A stretch of DNA of 64,000 bases from Plantago ovata (taxonomy: Eukaryota; Streptophyta; Magnoliopsida; Lamiales; Plantaginaceae), in assembly GCA_028274465.1 (NCBI GenBank), contig CM051457.1:74746496-74810495 (forward strand), given 5' to 3'. The notes below the pieces were generated by a model. That model was not told the origin of the DNA. It made no database searches and saw only the letters and a list, made by a program, of their open reading frames with translations. Below are positions 45,155 to 56,589 of this stretch, piece by piece. Each line of letters opens with the position of its first letter. Position 1 is the stretch's first letter. The position numbers and the translations under genes are program-made.

Positions 45155-46166
45155 CTCATCCTACCAATACCAAGCTCTAAACCATCAATGGCAAGCTCCA
45201 AACTAACAACACTAGATCACTTAAATCCCATCCCCCCTTTTGAAATTAACGCTAGTCCCTAGCAGTAAGAAAATGAGGAAATAAGATGTGATACTAGATG
45301 TTACCGCATGGTTTGGCCTCGGTCGGCTGAGTATGCTGCTTGTGAGTTATTGGGACTGCTCTGGGAGCCTTATAGGTGATCATCAGGTCTTCTGGTAGGT
45401 GCGGTAGTTCCATTTATAGGCCGGATAGGAACAACTCCTCCACCTGTATCATCATTGTCCGTATGGCCTTCATTGTCACTACTGTCATCACCATCGTTAC
45501 CAGTAGAGTTGCATTGTCGAATAGAATCCTCAAGATTAGCCGCCGCTGTTATGGAATCCTCCATCTTGTAGCCCTCCAATAGGCTGTGAACTGTTGAAGG
45601 GGAAAGAGCAGTGGTATCAGAGCCTCCCTCTCCAACGTTTTACACCCCGAGGAGGTTACAGTAAGCTGCTCGGATACTCAGAAGTCTTCTACCATTTTTT
45701 CCAATGTCGACCACATTCTCTACGGTTGATGCGACCGATGTCTATATGATGCTCCCTTTAGAGGTAGTCAAGGGGCACCCCTAAGAGGGGCTGGGCACCC
45801 ATGTCATTATGTTTTTGAACCAGGCTAGCGCTTCGGAACCTTCTAGCCACTGGCGACTCAAGATTGAATCCGCCGCGGCAAGATCGTCCCGGTGCCTTCC
45901 TATTCAATCGAACTTTGCAGTCCTTGTGATAGATTGCTGACGTAATAATTGTTTCTGTCCCTTCGGTGGTGCATGAATATGCATAGGAGTCCTTACTCCA
46001 GGTGTACTCTAGCTCCTCCTCTTGGATAATCCGCGACGTTGTTGCAAGAGCCCGTGGCTCGAAGGCACCTCTAACGAGATCACTCTCCTTGACATGGTTG
46101 TAATCGATCCCCCTCCAATACTTCATAGTAATCATACGGGAGTGCTCCTCTCCCTTGGCATGGTTC
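45155..46166 (-). pseudogene. Env-like ORF remnant of H
   Basis: Downstream of a predicted acceptor at 46,167 an ATG at 46,161 opens only nine codons. A longer frame (from before the acceptor to 45,758) reads HAKGEEHSRMITMKYWRGIDY and GAFEPRAL, faintly like the GAYEPSLHAL of the E env-like ORF. An acidic tail (45,579-45,370, with DDSSDNEGHTDNDD) corresponds to the acidic region of the E protein. Much of the middle domain of E is missing here. No product is expected. Confidence 0.5.
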
Positions 46167-46710
46167 CTACAAACAACAGTTAGTACCTTGTATGACACAA
46201 AACTGACTAATGCATATGCTAGTGTAAGAACGAAACACACAAGTGATAAAATCAACAATCGAACTCCCCAAAACCTTTATGTCTAGCCTAGCTTCTTCAA
46301 CATGCAACATACCAATGTCACTACTACATGCAATACTTCACATTATGCTCTTGCTAGACAACCAATAACCTAAATAACAAGGCTCAATTCATACAATAGA
46401 AGCGAAAAATTCTAGCATCATAAATCCTCATACTAAACAATTATGCATTCTACCATTAAATCCATCATCATTACATCAATAAGCACAATCATATGTATGG
46501 AATCAAAGATAAATATATATTGCATAACAAGATATATCATCTAGTAGCAAAAATTCCCAAATCAACAATCCAAGCATAATCGAGCATGCAATTGATAGTA
46601 AATAACGCTTCTAATCACACTAACAACATACCCATGCATCATATAAGCCTAATTGAAGCTCAAATTAGAAAACCCCCAAATTTGAAAAATTAGGGTTCAT
46701 AAGAAGATAC
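46167..46710 (-). other. Predicted 544-nt intron before env-like ORF of H
   Basis: Minus strand: donor CAGATCTGAG|GTATCT at 46,710, acceptor GTTTGTAG|GAACC ending at 46,167, with an ATG six bases later. The homologous intron in E is 543 nt with the same exon context CAGATCTGTG. The text starting AACCCTAATTTT is shared by both. Confidence 0.7.
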
Positions 46711-47494
46711 CTCAGATCTGGAAAACGAATGCACTAGGGTAAAATTTGTTTGGATGGAAAGAAAGAGCACGTAATGGGCTTCGATTGAAGCTATAGAATA
46801 CTAAATTTGTTGAAGAAATGAAGAAGTTATGAAGATTTGAAGGTATTTTCGCGAATTTCGGTTTTTTGGGGAGAAAGAAGGGTGAAGAGATGAAGAAATG
46901 AGGAGAAAGGAGATTTCTCGCGTTTTTGACCATCAGCGACCGTGGGGCGAGTTGCCCCAGGTGCGGGGTGAGTCGGCCCGTGCGGGGCAAGTCTCCCCCC
47001 ACCTCCCGATGCGGGGAGACGAAATCCTCCGAAAAAACACGGTTTTAAGTCCCCGAAAACCATTTTTCTCCTAAAACCACTCGAAAAATCTCACTCAAAC
47101 ATAACATAAGCACATACGACACAGAGACAAACAAATTCACATATGAAAAGCAAATTGTTCAAGTATGAATGCATGCAAAAAAGTAGTAAAGAAAGCGATA
47201 AAAACTCCGGGTTGTCTCCCGGATAGCGCCATTGTTTAAAGTCTTTGACTCGACTCCTGTCTGCGCCTAGCTCTTCTTCTTGAGGGTACTAGACTTCCCC
47301 TTCATGGATCTTCTCCTCATGCCACGAACCTGTGAATAAGAATGAACATAGGCAACAAGATCACAGTAGTTAATAGTGTGAGAAGTATCAGGTGGATCAG
47401 ATATGGCTCGCAACACATGTCGCTAGCCATCCACCTCAATAGTGCAAGTCCTTCGGTAGATGTCCATCACGGAGCGTAGCTTAGTCAAGAACGT
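46711..47494 (-). other. Post-protease non-coding region of H with GC-rich repeats
   Basis: Holds the GC-rich array GGGGCGAG / GTGCGGGG at about 46,940-47,010, then the block CCGGGAGACAACCCGG (sense, near 47,207-47,222) that marks the post-pol junction of Athila-type elements. The protease frame ends only about 280 bp beyond it. No polymerase text. Confidence 0.7.
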
Positions 47495-49418
47495 TCACCC
47501 CGAGAGAACGACATCCCCCGTCCCAGGTGTAGACGCCGGCATAACTACAAAATTGGTGTATACAGAAGTTTCACCAATCTTGACCAATACATTCTTCACA
47601 ACGCCTTCGGGTCTCACAAAGGATCCATCCACCAGTTGCACAATAGCCTTATGCTCAGATAGTTTTCCAAGGCTACTCTTCTCAAACACATTCATAGGGA
47701 GCACATTAGAATAGGATCCCGTGTCTAGTGTGGCACGGACATCTTCAAGCTCACCAATCCCGACCTTAACATCGAAACTTTGAGGGAGTGGCTCGGGATC
47801 CTCTTGCTCCTCTTCATTCTCGTCAGAACCAAGGTCCTTCTCTTCTTCCTTAGCCTGTGGAGGTTCTTCCTTCTTGCAACACTCGCACTTAGCAACCCTC
47901 TTGATGGTGATTTCAACAGGTAAAACACCCGCCAAGGTAATGGACATCGACTTCTCAGTGTTGCTAGGCAGCTTGCCTTGTTCCCTACTAGCTCCTCGGT
48001 CGATCAACTCTTGCATCTTTTGTTGGGCAAGCCTAGTGCTCTCTTCCAACCTATCAAGCCTCGCTCTAGTCTTCTCAGAATCTTCTTCATAACGTTTGAG
48101 AAAACTTTGGGTGTGATCAACCATCTTTTGCAAGTTCTCCATCAGTTGAACCGACTTCGACTTCCGTTGCTCTTTCGGAGCGGGGTATTCCCAGTGGTCA
48201 TTACCATAGTTAAGCCTACTACGGTCTTGGTTAGGGCCATAAGTTTGGCTAGCAGGTGCATATCCTTGATTGTTTCGGAACCCTCTTCTCCAAAATCCAC
48301 CTCGAGGATTCCTACCATCTTGTCCGTAGCTAGCTGCTTGAGTACCAAATTCCGTAGCAAAGGCTTTCTCTTCGCCTCCTTGAGCCCAGTTGCCATCATC
48401 ATACGCAAGCTCCGATCTACACATATGAGCCCCATGCCCATAGTTCTTGCATATTCGGCAAACTTCGTTCGAAACAGTTGTTCCAGTGGCGCTCTTGAGG
48501 ACTTGCTTCTATTCGTTGGTAAAGCACTCGAATTGATCCACATTCCCCCTATACATAGGGGGCTTCTTGAGTCGGTAGAGCATCAGGTCCACGTCTCCTA
48601 ACCATAGCTCTTGGGTCCTTGAACTGCGAACCCTTAGCAAGCCTTTCGAAAACTGCCCAGATGGCTTCTGCGGTTTCCTCCCAAATATTGCCACGGCATT
48701 GGAAATCCACCACTTGTTGGTTCTCGAAGGTTAGTCCATTTTAGACGTGTTGGACTAGGTCAGAAAGCTCAAAACCATGGTGAGGGCACTTGTTCGTGAG
48801 ATCTTGGAACCTCTCAAATGCGGTGTAGATGGTCTCATCATAGTCCTGTTTGAATCCAGTGATTTGCGCCTGTAGCGCGGTGGTCAAGGTGTGAGGGAAG
48901 TATTTTTCCATGAAAGCTGAAAAAACCTTCTCCCATGTGTCCAGCGAGCCTGCTGGTAGAGAACTCAACCATGACTTGGCTCTATCTTCAAGTCCCATAG
49001 CAAAAACCTTCATCCTCCACTCATCCGTTGTTATTTCAGCTCCGGGTCGTGGGAGTTGGTTGACGAAATCATCGATATCGTGCATGTACCCCATCACATA
49101 TTCCCTTGGTAAGCCATAGAACCTCGGAAGTTGTTGGAACGCGTGGTTCTTGATTTCCAGATCTCGAGTTGCAGACGAAAGAACAATCGCCGGTCCCCTC
49201 ATACGATCCTTGGAGGGTTGAACCCATGCCTTCAGTGGTCTAGCTTCTGCCATTCCGTCGATTTCCTTGAAAAGACTGTGTAGAGATTCAGAGAAATCGG
49301 TATCCTCTATTTCCTCTAATTCACGCCTTTGAAGTAGTCGCCTTCTTTGGTGGTAGACTCTGTCGATCTCAGCAATTGAATCAGCAAGCGGTGTTCCTCT
49401 AGATCGTGTATGTGGCAT
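47495..49418 (-). CDS. gag: Gypsy gag-protease of H (frameshifted)
   Basis: The ATG at 49,418 starts MPHTRSRGTPLADSIAEIDR. Retrotransposon gag domain: WEKVFSAFMEKYFP...CPHHG (about 48,990-48,780). Stops or indels near 48,740 and 48,510 precede the frame 48,424-47,495, which begins in the zinc knuckle (HMCRSE), continues through a Gly/Asn-rich linker and coiled segment (EDSEKTRARLDRLEES) and ends in a retropepsin with LDTGSYSNVLP near 47,715 and the flap-side text FVVMPASTPGTGDVVLSG. The order gag, CCHC and protease agrees with the Athila/Tat group. The frame simply stops where RT would begin in an autonomous element. It is the least damaged of the three gag-protease copies. Confidence 0.87.
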
Positions 49419-49533
49419 ACACTATCTGTAACAAACTAGGAAAGCAGTATCAGATAGAGATTAAAAAGGAAAACTAAAACTAGGAATTGAATGCTGAAAA
49501 TATAAACAAATTAAACAGAAAAAAGGAGTATAG

Positions 49534-49551
49534 TCCCCGGAAACGGCGCCA
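49534..49551 (-). other. Primer-binding site of H, tRNA-Asp
   Basis: Minus strand TGGCGCCGTTTCCGGGGA, three bases from the LTR. Matches the tRNA-Asp 3' end with one mismatch. Confidence 0.88.
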
Positions 49552-49554
49552 ATT

Positions 49555-50785
49555 TGATGAAAAGCGTTGATGTCGTGTTCCAACGAGAATCAAATAAATT
49601 TTCATTTAGCCAAAGGCAATTCACAACTACAACGAAAACCGTAGTATAGCAGTAGAATAACCTCGAGTGTCGGTCTCTAAGGACTATAACTAGCTTTATC
49701 TAATCTAATTTAGAATATAAAACAGCAGACGATTTAGCAAAGGTTTTTCTTAACAGATAATGGAGATTGGTGATAGTATGGTCCTTCAAAGCATAAAGGG
49801 TTAATAATCATGCATAAATTCCTGGGTTTTGCATAGAGATCTTTGATCAATGAATTGTCCAGTTGTAATTATCAAACACTATGAAGATATTGATTTAGAT
49901 AGGTCAAAGACCAATGAATTGTCCAATTGTATGCAATAATTAATCAACAATACGAAGATAGAGATTTAGATAGATCAAAGAAATAAAGCAATAACACGGA
50001 GTATAATGCGCGATATAGCCATTAGCATAATTATCAACCCTTCGCTAAGAATTCACATACTATCACCAACGAGAAGTTTAGCTACTCATAGTTGTCATGC
50101 AATCAACAGAAATCATAGAAGAAAACATCTTGAAAGATATATAAAAATAAGTAGAAAAACTGTAAGATACAATGTTACCGAAGGTTGTCAATCTCTGAAG
50201 AATCGCGATCTTACAAGCTTCAAACTGCTATGAAAAAGTATCTCCTAAGCTATGAACCCCTAGAACAGGCTCTGGGAAGTTCCTACCTAAAACTACAGAG
50301 AAAGGTGAGAGAAAAGGTCTGGAAAAGTATGAAAATCAGAGAAAAACTGAGCAACTATATATAGGCTACGAATTGTGTGGGGCGAAGCGCCCCACACACC
50401 GGGCGACTCGCCTGGTGTGGGGTGATTCGCCCCACATCCCGGGCTATTCGCCCGGGAGTAATTTTCCTTTTGGATTTCTTCCCCTTTTCGGACTCGGTTT
50501 CTGACTTCTAGTGGCCTTCTAACCTCCAGATTCGACCCCTAGACTTCAAATCCTATCCGGAATCTTTCAGATACTCCAAATAGGCTTCTGGAACATCAAT
50601 TCCTTGTCTACTTCAATATATTTGCCCGGAAATCCTCATTTTTCAACCAAAACCTGTAAAATAAAGACTAAAGGGAAACGTGACACTATTCTAATAAAAT
50701 GAACTAAAATATAGCTAAATTAACATAGAGGATAGCTAAATAGGTGAAAACGACTCAAATGAAAGTGTAAAATACACATTCATCA
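49555..50785 (-). repeat. 5' LTR of H
   Basis: 1,231 bp with the same ends as the left LTR. GC-rich hairpins at about 50,377-50,460 and TATATA near 50,360. The right flank is TSD GTACT, then the E gag. Confidence 0.92.
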
Positions 50786-52612
50786 GTACTTGAATGATAT
50801 TGGGGATTTCATCAACAATCTTCCAAGGCCTGGAGCTGGGATTACGGATGATGACCTAAGGATGAAGGTCTTTGCTATAGGTCTTGGAGATAAGGCAAAG
50901 GCATGGTTAGGGTTTCTAGAAGCCGGATCACTTGACACCTGGGCTAAGGTGTTTTCAAATTTTATGGAGAAGTATTTCCCCCATACTCTTACTACTGCGC
51001 TGAAGGCGCAAATCAGTGGTTTCAGGCAAGACTACGATGAAACCATCCATACTGCTCTCGAGAGGTACAAGGACCTCATGAAAAAGTGCCCACACCATAG
51101 GATGGAACTCTCCGACCTTGTCCAGCACTTCTACAATGTGCTCACATATGAGAGCCAACAGGTTGTGGATTTCCAATGCCGAGGGAATATCTAGGAGGAA
51201 ACCGCCGAAGATGTGTGGGCGTGTTTCGAAAGGCTCGCGAAGGGATCTCAGTTCAAGGACCCTAGGGGTATGAACATGAGGCGGGTAGTTGAAGCTCCAA
51301 CGAAACCCGAGGTGCAGTTCAACGGTGTGAGTGGGGATAGGTTTGATGGCTTCGCCCATGAGATGAGGCAGGCTCTTAAGACCTCGATGGGGCAGCCTCT
51401 TTCCAATGGAGTTTGTAGGGTGTGCAAGAACTATGGGCATGGGGCTCATATGTGTAGGTCCGATTTGGCCAATGATGGGGTTTATTGGGTGGAAGCAGGA
51501 GAAGGATAGGTGTTTGCTGCTGAACTTGGCGAAGCTAGCTATGGGCAAGATGGTAGGAATCCTCGAGGTGGATATTGGAAGAAGGGGTTCCGAAGCAACT
51601 AAGGGTATGCACCTCAAAACCAGACCTATGGACCCAACCAAGACCGTAGTAATCTCAACTACGGTAATGATCATTGTGAGAACCCTCCGCCTAGGACCGA
51701 AGCACCAAAGTCCAAATCAGCTGCTCTCTTGGACACTTTGCAGAAGATGGTTGATAATACTCAGGGGTTTATGAAGAGGTTTGAGGAAGATTCCGAGAAG
51801 ACGAGGAGTCGGCTCGATCAATTGGAGGCAAGTACTAGGCTTGCTCACCAAAAAGTGCAAGAGTTAATAGACCGAGGGGCGAGTAGGGAGCAAGGGAAGT
51901 TGCCTAGAAATACTGAGAAGTCGATGTCCATCACTTTGGTGGGAGATCTCCCTGTGGAGGTTACTATTAGGAAGGTTGGAGCGTGCAAGTGTTGCGAAAA
52001 CGGTGAGCCTCCACTCGCTAAGGAGGAAGATAAGGGCCTCGGTTTTGATGTGAGTGATGAGGAGCAAGAGGATCCTGAGCCAATTCCAGACAGCTTCGAT
52101 GTTAAGATCGGGGTTGGTAGTTTCGATGATGTCCGGGCTACACTAGATACGGGGTCATACTCTAATGTGCTCCCCATGAATGTGTTTGAGAAGAGTGGCC
52201 TAGGAGAGCTTGAGAAGCACAAAGCCATTGTGCAACTAGCGGATGGATCTTTTGTACGACCTGAGGGCATTGTGAAGAATGTATTGGTCAAGATTGGTGA
52301 AGCTTCTGTCTATACCAATTTCGTTGTGATGCCGGCGTCTACGCCAGGGTTAGTGATGTTGTTCTCTTGGGGCGAACATTCTTAATAAAATTATGCTCCA
52401 GAATCAACATCTACAGGAGAACTTGCACCATTGAGGTGGATGGCAACCAACATGTGTTGCAAGCCATATCTGATCCTAGTCCTCCCTTTAATGTTTCCCA
52501 TACTATTAACTTTTTTGATCCTGCTGCGTATGTTATCTCTCATTCTCAGGTACTATGTATGAGGACGAGATCGATGAAGGGGAAGTCTAGTACCCGTAAG
52601 GACAATAACTAA
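50786..52612 (+). pseudogene. gag: Gypsy gag-protease of E, continuation
   Basis: Resumes the E gag after H: the retrotransposon gag domain WAKVFSNFMEKYFPHTLT and KCPHH, a TAG at 51,193 where C has Trp in the same context, the zinc knuckle CRVCKNYGHGAHMC near 51,415-51,456, a stop and frameshift near 51,508, then 51,729-52,385 with a coiled segment (EEDSEKTRSRLDQLEAS) and the retropepsin LDTGSYSNVLP near 52,145. A one-base slip near 52,355 moves the end into the frame that stops at 52,612 after a basic tail (MRTRSMKGKSS). Nothing resembling RT, RNase H or integrase follows. Confidence 0.88.
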
Positions 52613-53221
52613 AGAGCGAGAAGAAGTCGAGTAAGTGACTTTTTAAACAATGACGCTATCCGGGAGGCAACCCGGAGTTTTTATTGCTTTCTTGCATTGC
52701 ATATATACATCGAACACTTGTCTTTTTATAAGTTTTTGTGTTTTGTGTTTTGTTTTGTGCTCATTGTATGTGTTTAAGTGAAGTTTTTCGAGTGTTTAAG
52801 TGAGGAAAATATTTTGGAGTGAAAATTTTGTGCGAGGGGCCGAAAAATTCGAAAATTCGGCCCCCAGCCTCTGCAAGTGGGAGGCGCACCGCCCCACATG
52901 GGGGGGTGGTCCGCCCCCCACTTCCAGAGAGCCAGCGGCTCTCTGGAGCTGTGGGGCGCACCGCCCCACACCCGGGGCGGTCCGCCCCACAGTACCTGAA
53001 CTATCAAAAACGTTTTTAGCCGTCTTTTTTCGTCATTCTTCCTTCTTCTTCTCCCTTTCACTCCCAAAAATCAAAAATTCTTCAAAAATCTTCACTCATC
53101 CATAACTCAACCAATTCTCCATCAAATTTTGTGTTCTTTAGCTTAAATCGAAGCCCATTACGTGCTCTTCATCTTCATCCGAACAAATTTCTTCATACTT
53201 CATCCGATTTCCAGATCTGTG
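52613..53221 (+). other. Post-protease leader of E: CCGGG hairpin and GC-rich array
   Basis: CCGGGAGGCAACCCGG (about 52,659-52,674) is the post-pol block of Athila-type elements. At 52,880-52,995 GC-rich palindromes (GGCGCACCGCCCC / GGGGCGGTCCGCC) form an island in AT-rich DNA. Short frames through it are not credible. It ends at the predicted donor CTGTG|GTAACC. Confidence 0.7.
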
Positions 53222-53764
53222 GTAACCCCTCAAGAACCCTAATTTTCGAAATTGGGGGTTTCTTGATTTTTGCTTCAGTTAAGCTTATATGATGTATGGG
53301 TTACTTGTTTGTGTGATTGTTACATGATTTCTCTATCAATTGTATGCTCAATTTCGTTGGAATGGTTGAATTTGGGCTTTTGCTCAATTAGGATTTCTAA
53401 GTCTTGATTGCATTGTTTTGATTAATTCATGCCTATTTAAATACGAGCAATTTGATATGATGACTATAGACTATTGGGTAGAACACTTGATTGGGTAGAT
53501 TGTGAGATTCTTGGTGAATTTTGATACTATGGTATGCATGTTGCCTTATGAATTGAGGTTATTCGTTATCTAGCATGAGCTTTGATTATGATATAGTACA
53601 TGATTGTGATAAATTGTGATTGTTCTTAGCATAGGTAGCTAGACTAGAACATGGGTTAAGAGAGTAGAGTTGGTCGAAGTTGACACTCGTTTGCTTGCAC
53701 ACACTTGCATTTGCATAGCATATCGTTTTTTGTTGAGTACAAGTTACTAATTGCTGCGTTTCAG
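53222..53764 (+). other. Predicted 543-nt intron before env-like ORF of E
   Basis: Donor GATCTGTG|GTAACC, acceptor TTGCTGCGTTTCAG|GCACT with the ATG five bases later. Conserved in position and length with H (544 nt). Splicing here would give a subgenomic mRNA for the env-like ORF, as proposed for other plant env-like elements. Confidence 0.7.
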
Positions 53765-53769
53765 GCACT

Positions 53770-55017
53770 ATGGTTCTAGACAAGACGAAAGCAGGCTCAT
53801 TTAAGAGCAAGAAGGGCAAGGGAGCAGCCTTGAGCTCCCGAGCTAGTGGAGCCTATGAACCATCACTCCATGCACTCTCTATTAAGCTGGGCCTTGAGGA
53901 GGAAGCTGCCTCAACTAAGCCCCGATCCATAGTCCGAGACCGAAAGATCCAAATCCCTGCAAGCCATGCTAACACACCGGCATGTCGGATGCTCTACAGC
54001 TTGGAAGGACGTAGGAACTGTAAATGGTACACCTCTAACCGTTTCCAAGGGTATGATGTATCGCTCCTCAAAGAATTCTACGTGGGATACACAGACCGCA
54101 GGGACATGGGGGGTATCCCGGTATGGGGCACACTAGTGTCGTGGACCCCGTAGGCGATTTCAGATTTCATCAATTTGGGGGAATTGGAGTTCACCGGGAG
54201 AGTACATGCCTACAGGTACTCGAGGGCTAGCTGGGTGATTGATGAAAGTGTTACACATGTGATTTGCCACCGGGACTATGTGTACCCATATGGCAACAGA
54301 CCGGAGCGACTGAACAGAAGGGACCTCAACCTTGAGGCTAGGACTACTATGAAATTCATCATAGCCAATCTCATTCCTCGGTCCAATGACACTTCGATTC
54401 AGCCATGGTATGCAGAGCTTATCTACTGTCTTTTGGGTCGGCATAACATAGACATCGGCACCATCATCTACGAGTAGTATGAGAGGCATTGGGACAAAAA
54501 GCGGAAGCCCTTTGTCTTTCCCTGCTTGATCACCGCCTACTGCAGATACCACAGGGTAGAGGGTATTGACGAGACCGGCTCGGTCGTCTCGACCTTGACT
54601 CCAGCATTTATCATCGAGCAGGAGCATAGGTTGCGACAGACCATAACTTCAGCTGCTGCCGCCGATGACTCACCACCGCCTTCCTCACCGAGTGATGAGG
54701 ATGACATGGAGACAGATGATTGGGAGCGTATTCCGGACCCTATTCCAGACACCGCCGCTCCTAATGGGTCACAGCATCCACCTCGGGCCACACGTGGTTC
54801 CCGTGGGTTTGATTTTTCTGATCTGAGGACCTACCTAGATGACAGATTCCGTGGGTTCGATGCCAATGTTGCAAACCTGACCTCCACTGTACAAGGTTTG
54901 CATCATACACTTGATGGATATGTTGCCCAGCGCAACAGTGATTGGGAGCTCACGGAGGAGCATCGCCGGAATGATAGGCAGCTCATATTGCAGCAGCAGC
55001 AACTCTTGGACCAATAG
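53770..55017 (+). pseudogene. Env-like ORF of E (putative plant transposon domain), two in-frame TAG stops
   Basis: One frame throughout: ATG at 53,770, stops TAG at 54,151-54,153 and 54,475-54,477, end at 55,017. A basic Lys/Ser N-terminus is followed by an alpha/beta-looking domain (LLKEFYVGYTDR, then LEARTTMKFIIANLIPRSND, RHNIDIGTIIYE and FVFPCLITAYCRYH). This pattern is typical of the putative plant transposon protein domain that occurs after pol in several plant element families (from memory). The C-terminal third is Pro/Asp/Glu-rich (PPPSSPSDEDDMETDDWE) and ends in a Gln-rich coil. No signal peptide or membrane helix. Apart from the two TAGs the frame is clean, so inactivation seems recent and by point mutation. 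Confidence 0.75.
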
Positions 55018-55895
55018 CAGGAGACCCTACAGCAGTCTCTCTGACATGTGGAATGACTATTATGGGGATTATGACCCGGATTACTAGTCTGTTCACATGT
55101 CCATTCTGGTATACTCAGCCGACCGAGGCCACACATTCGGTAACATCTAGTATCACTTTGTATTCCTCATTCTCTTTTGTTGGGGACCAGCTTGAGCTTC
55201 ATGTGGGGGGTGTGTTGTGTGAACTATGATGTTAGTATTGTATGACTTATGTCGTTGGTTATGGTATCTTGCACCTTTGCATTGTACGTTTATTGCTTTC
55301 CTAGGATTTAGTTTTCATTCATCCTTAGTATAGTTTTGCATGATTTTTGTGTGGAGTTTATTGCCAAATTTTTTGAAATTTTTTATTGTATAGACTAAGT
55401 GTTTATGACCATTGCCCATGCATTGCATCTCTATGGAATAGTTTGAGGTTTGTCTCGCTTGGCTTGTCATATTTGTATGTGAACTAGTTAAACTTGGTAG
55501 TCTCGATATCACTATGTGGTGTTTTCTCTACTACGGTTCGCGAAGGCCTTATAAAATGTTGCGTGTTAGAGTCTTTGGTTGTATTCCCGTGTAATTATGT
55601 ACGTAAGAGGCGACAAGTCTTCACCTTGCTTATTGAGATTGCTAAATGCCTATGAAGGAGGTAGAGTGAGGTGTGTGATCCTTTGTTTGAAACCTATTCT
55701 AACGAATAGGTTTGGGGAGGGGGTTACTATCATTAAGACTTGTTTTTCGTCTTTGTGAGTCATGTTGAGTTTGTTTTTATTTTTCTTGTGAGTTTGTACT
55801 CCAACCTATTCTTTCTAATAGGTTTGGGGAGGTCGTTGTAGTGTCGTTGTTATTTCCTTTCATTGTACTTTCATTGTGCTACTGCTGGCTATATA

Positions 55896-55931
<36 letters not shown>

Positions 55932-55945
55932 AAAGGGGCTATATA

Positions 55946-55985
<40 letters not shown>

Positions 55986-56589
55986 AGAAAAATTCCAGAA
56001 CCTGGAAAGAAAAAAAGGAAAAAACAAGAAAAAGAATAAGAGATAATCGAGTTGCGTAATCGATTTGTATATTCTATCTTTTCTTTCGTGTCTTATGTTC
56101 TAGACCACCCTCGTCCTGCCATTCAGGAAGTGGTGAATAGTCTTTGCTTTGAGAGTTGGGTAGAATAGGGGAGTGTTGTCTATTAGGGAACCCTCCTTCG
56201 TTTGATGAGAGCCAGTATTGGTTCGACCTCTCTTGAGGGAAAGTCTCAACTTGGTGAACAGTAGTAAGCCCTCAGTTTCATAGGCACGAGGCAACCATTT
56301 GTATTCTAACATGTTTCATTGTGTCGTCACTGACCAGGTCCAGGTAGAGAATGTTACGAGAGACTCTCTTGTTTAACAAAGTGCATATGTGAATATGTAT
56401 AGGTTCAATCGAGACATTTTTCAACCTACTTCCATGTTATGATTTGTATGGTCTTTGTTCATAAGCATTTGGTAGATTCAATCGATTATTTCTTCTTGTT
56501 TGGCATGAGACTCCTCTTTGTGTTGCATGTAGGTTGCATAGAGTCTAGCCAGTTGCTTGAGGACAAGCAAAGGTTCGGTTTGGGGAGTT
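55018..56589 (+). other. Non-coding 3' region of E: palindromes, poly-A runs and PPT
   Basis: AACCTATTC palindromes at 55,691-55,712 and 55,803-55,824 each precede TTTGGGGAGG. Two GGCTATATAC(A)n runs of about 30 A each (55,898-55,983) carry assembly risk. Next come a TTCCAG-AAC-CTGGAA inverted repeat and the PPT at 56,572-56,589. No credible ORF. Confidence 0.8.

Larger units (their letters stand above)
32348..50785 (-). mobile_element. Complete Athila-type gypsy element H (gag-protease type)
   Basis: Two LTRs (32,348-33,602 and 49,555-50,785), TSD GTACT at 32,343-32,347 and 50,786-50,790, tRNA-Asp primer site, PPT, gag-protease and remnants of an env-like ORF on the minus strand. Without nested I it is about 8.3 kb. 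It has no RT, RNase H or integrase. Confidence 0.94.
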
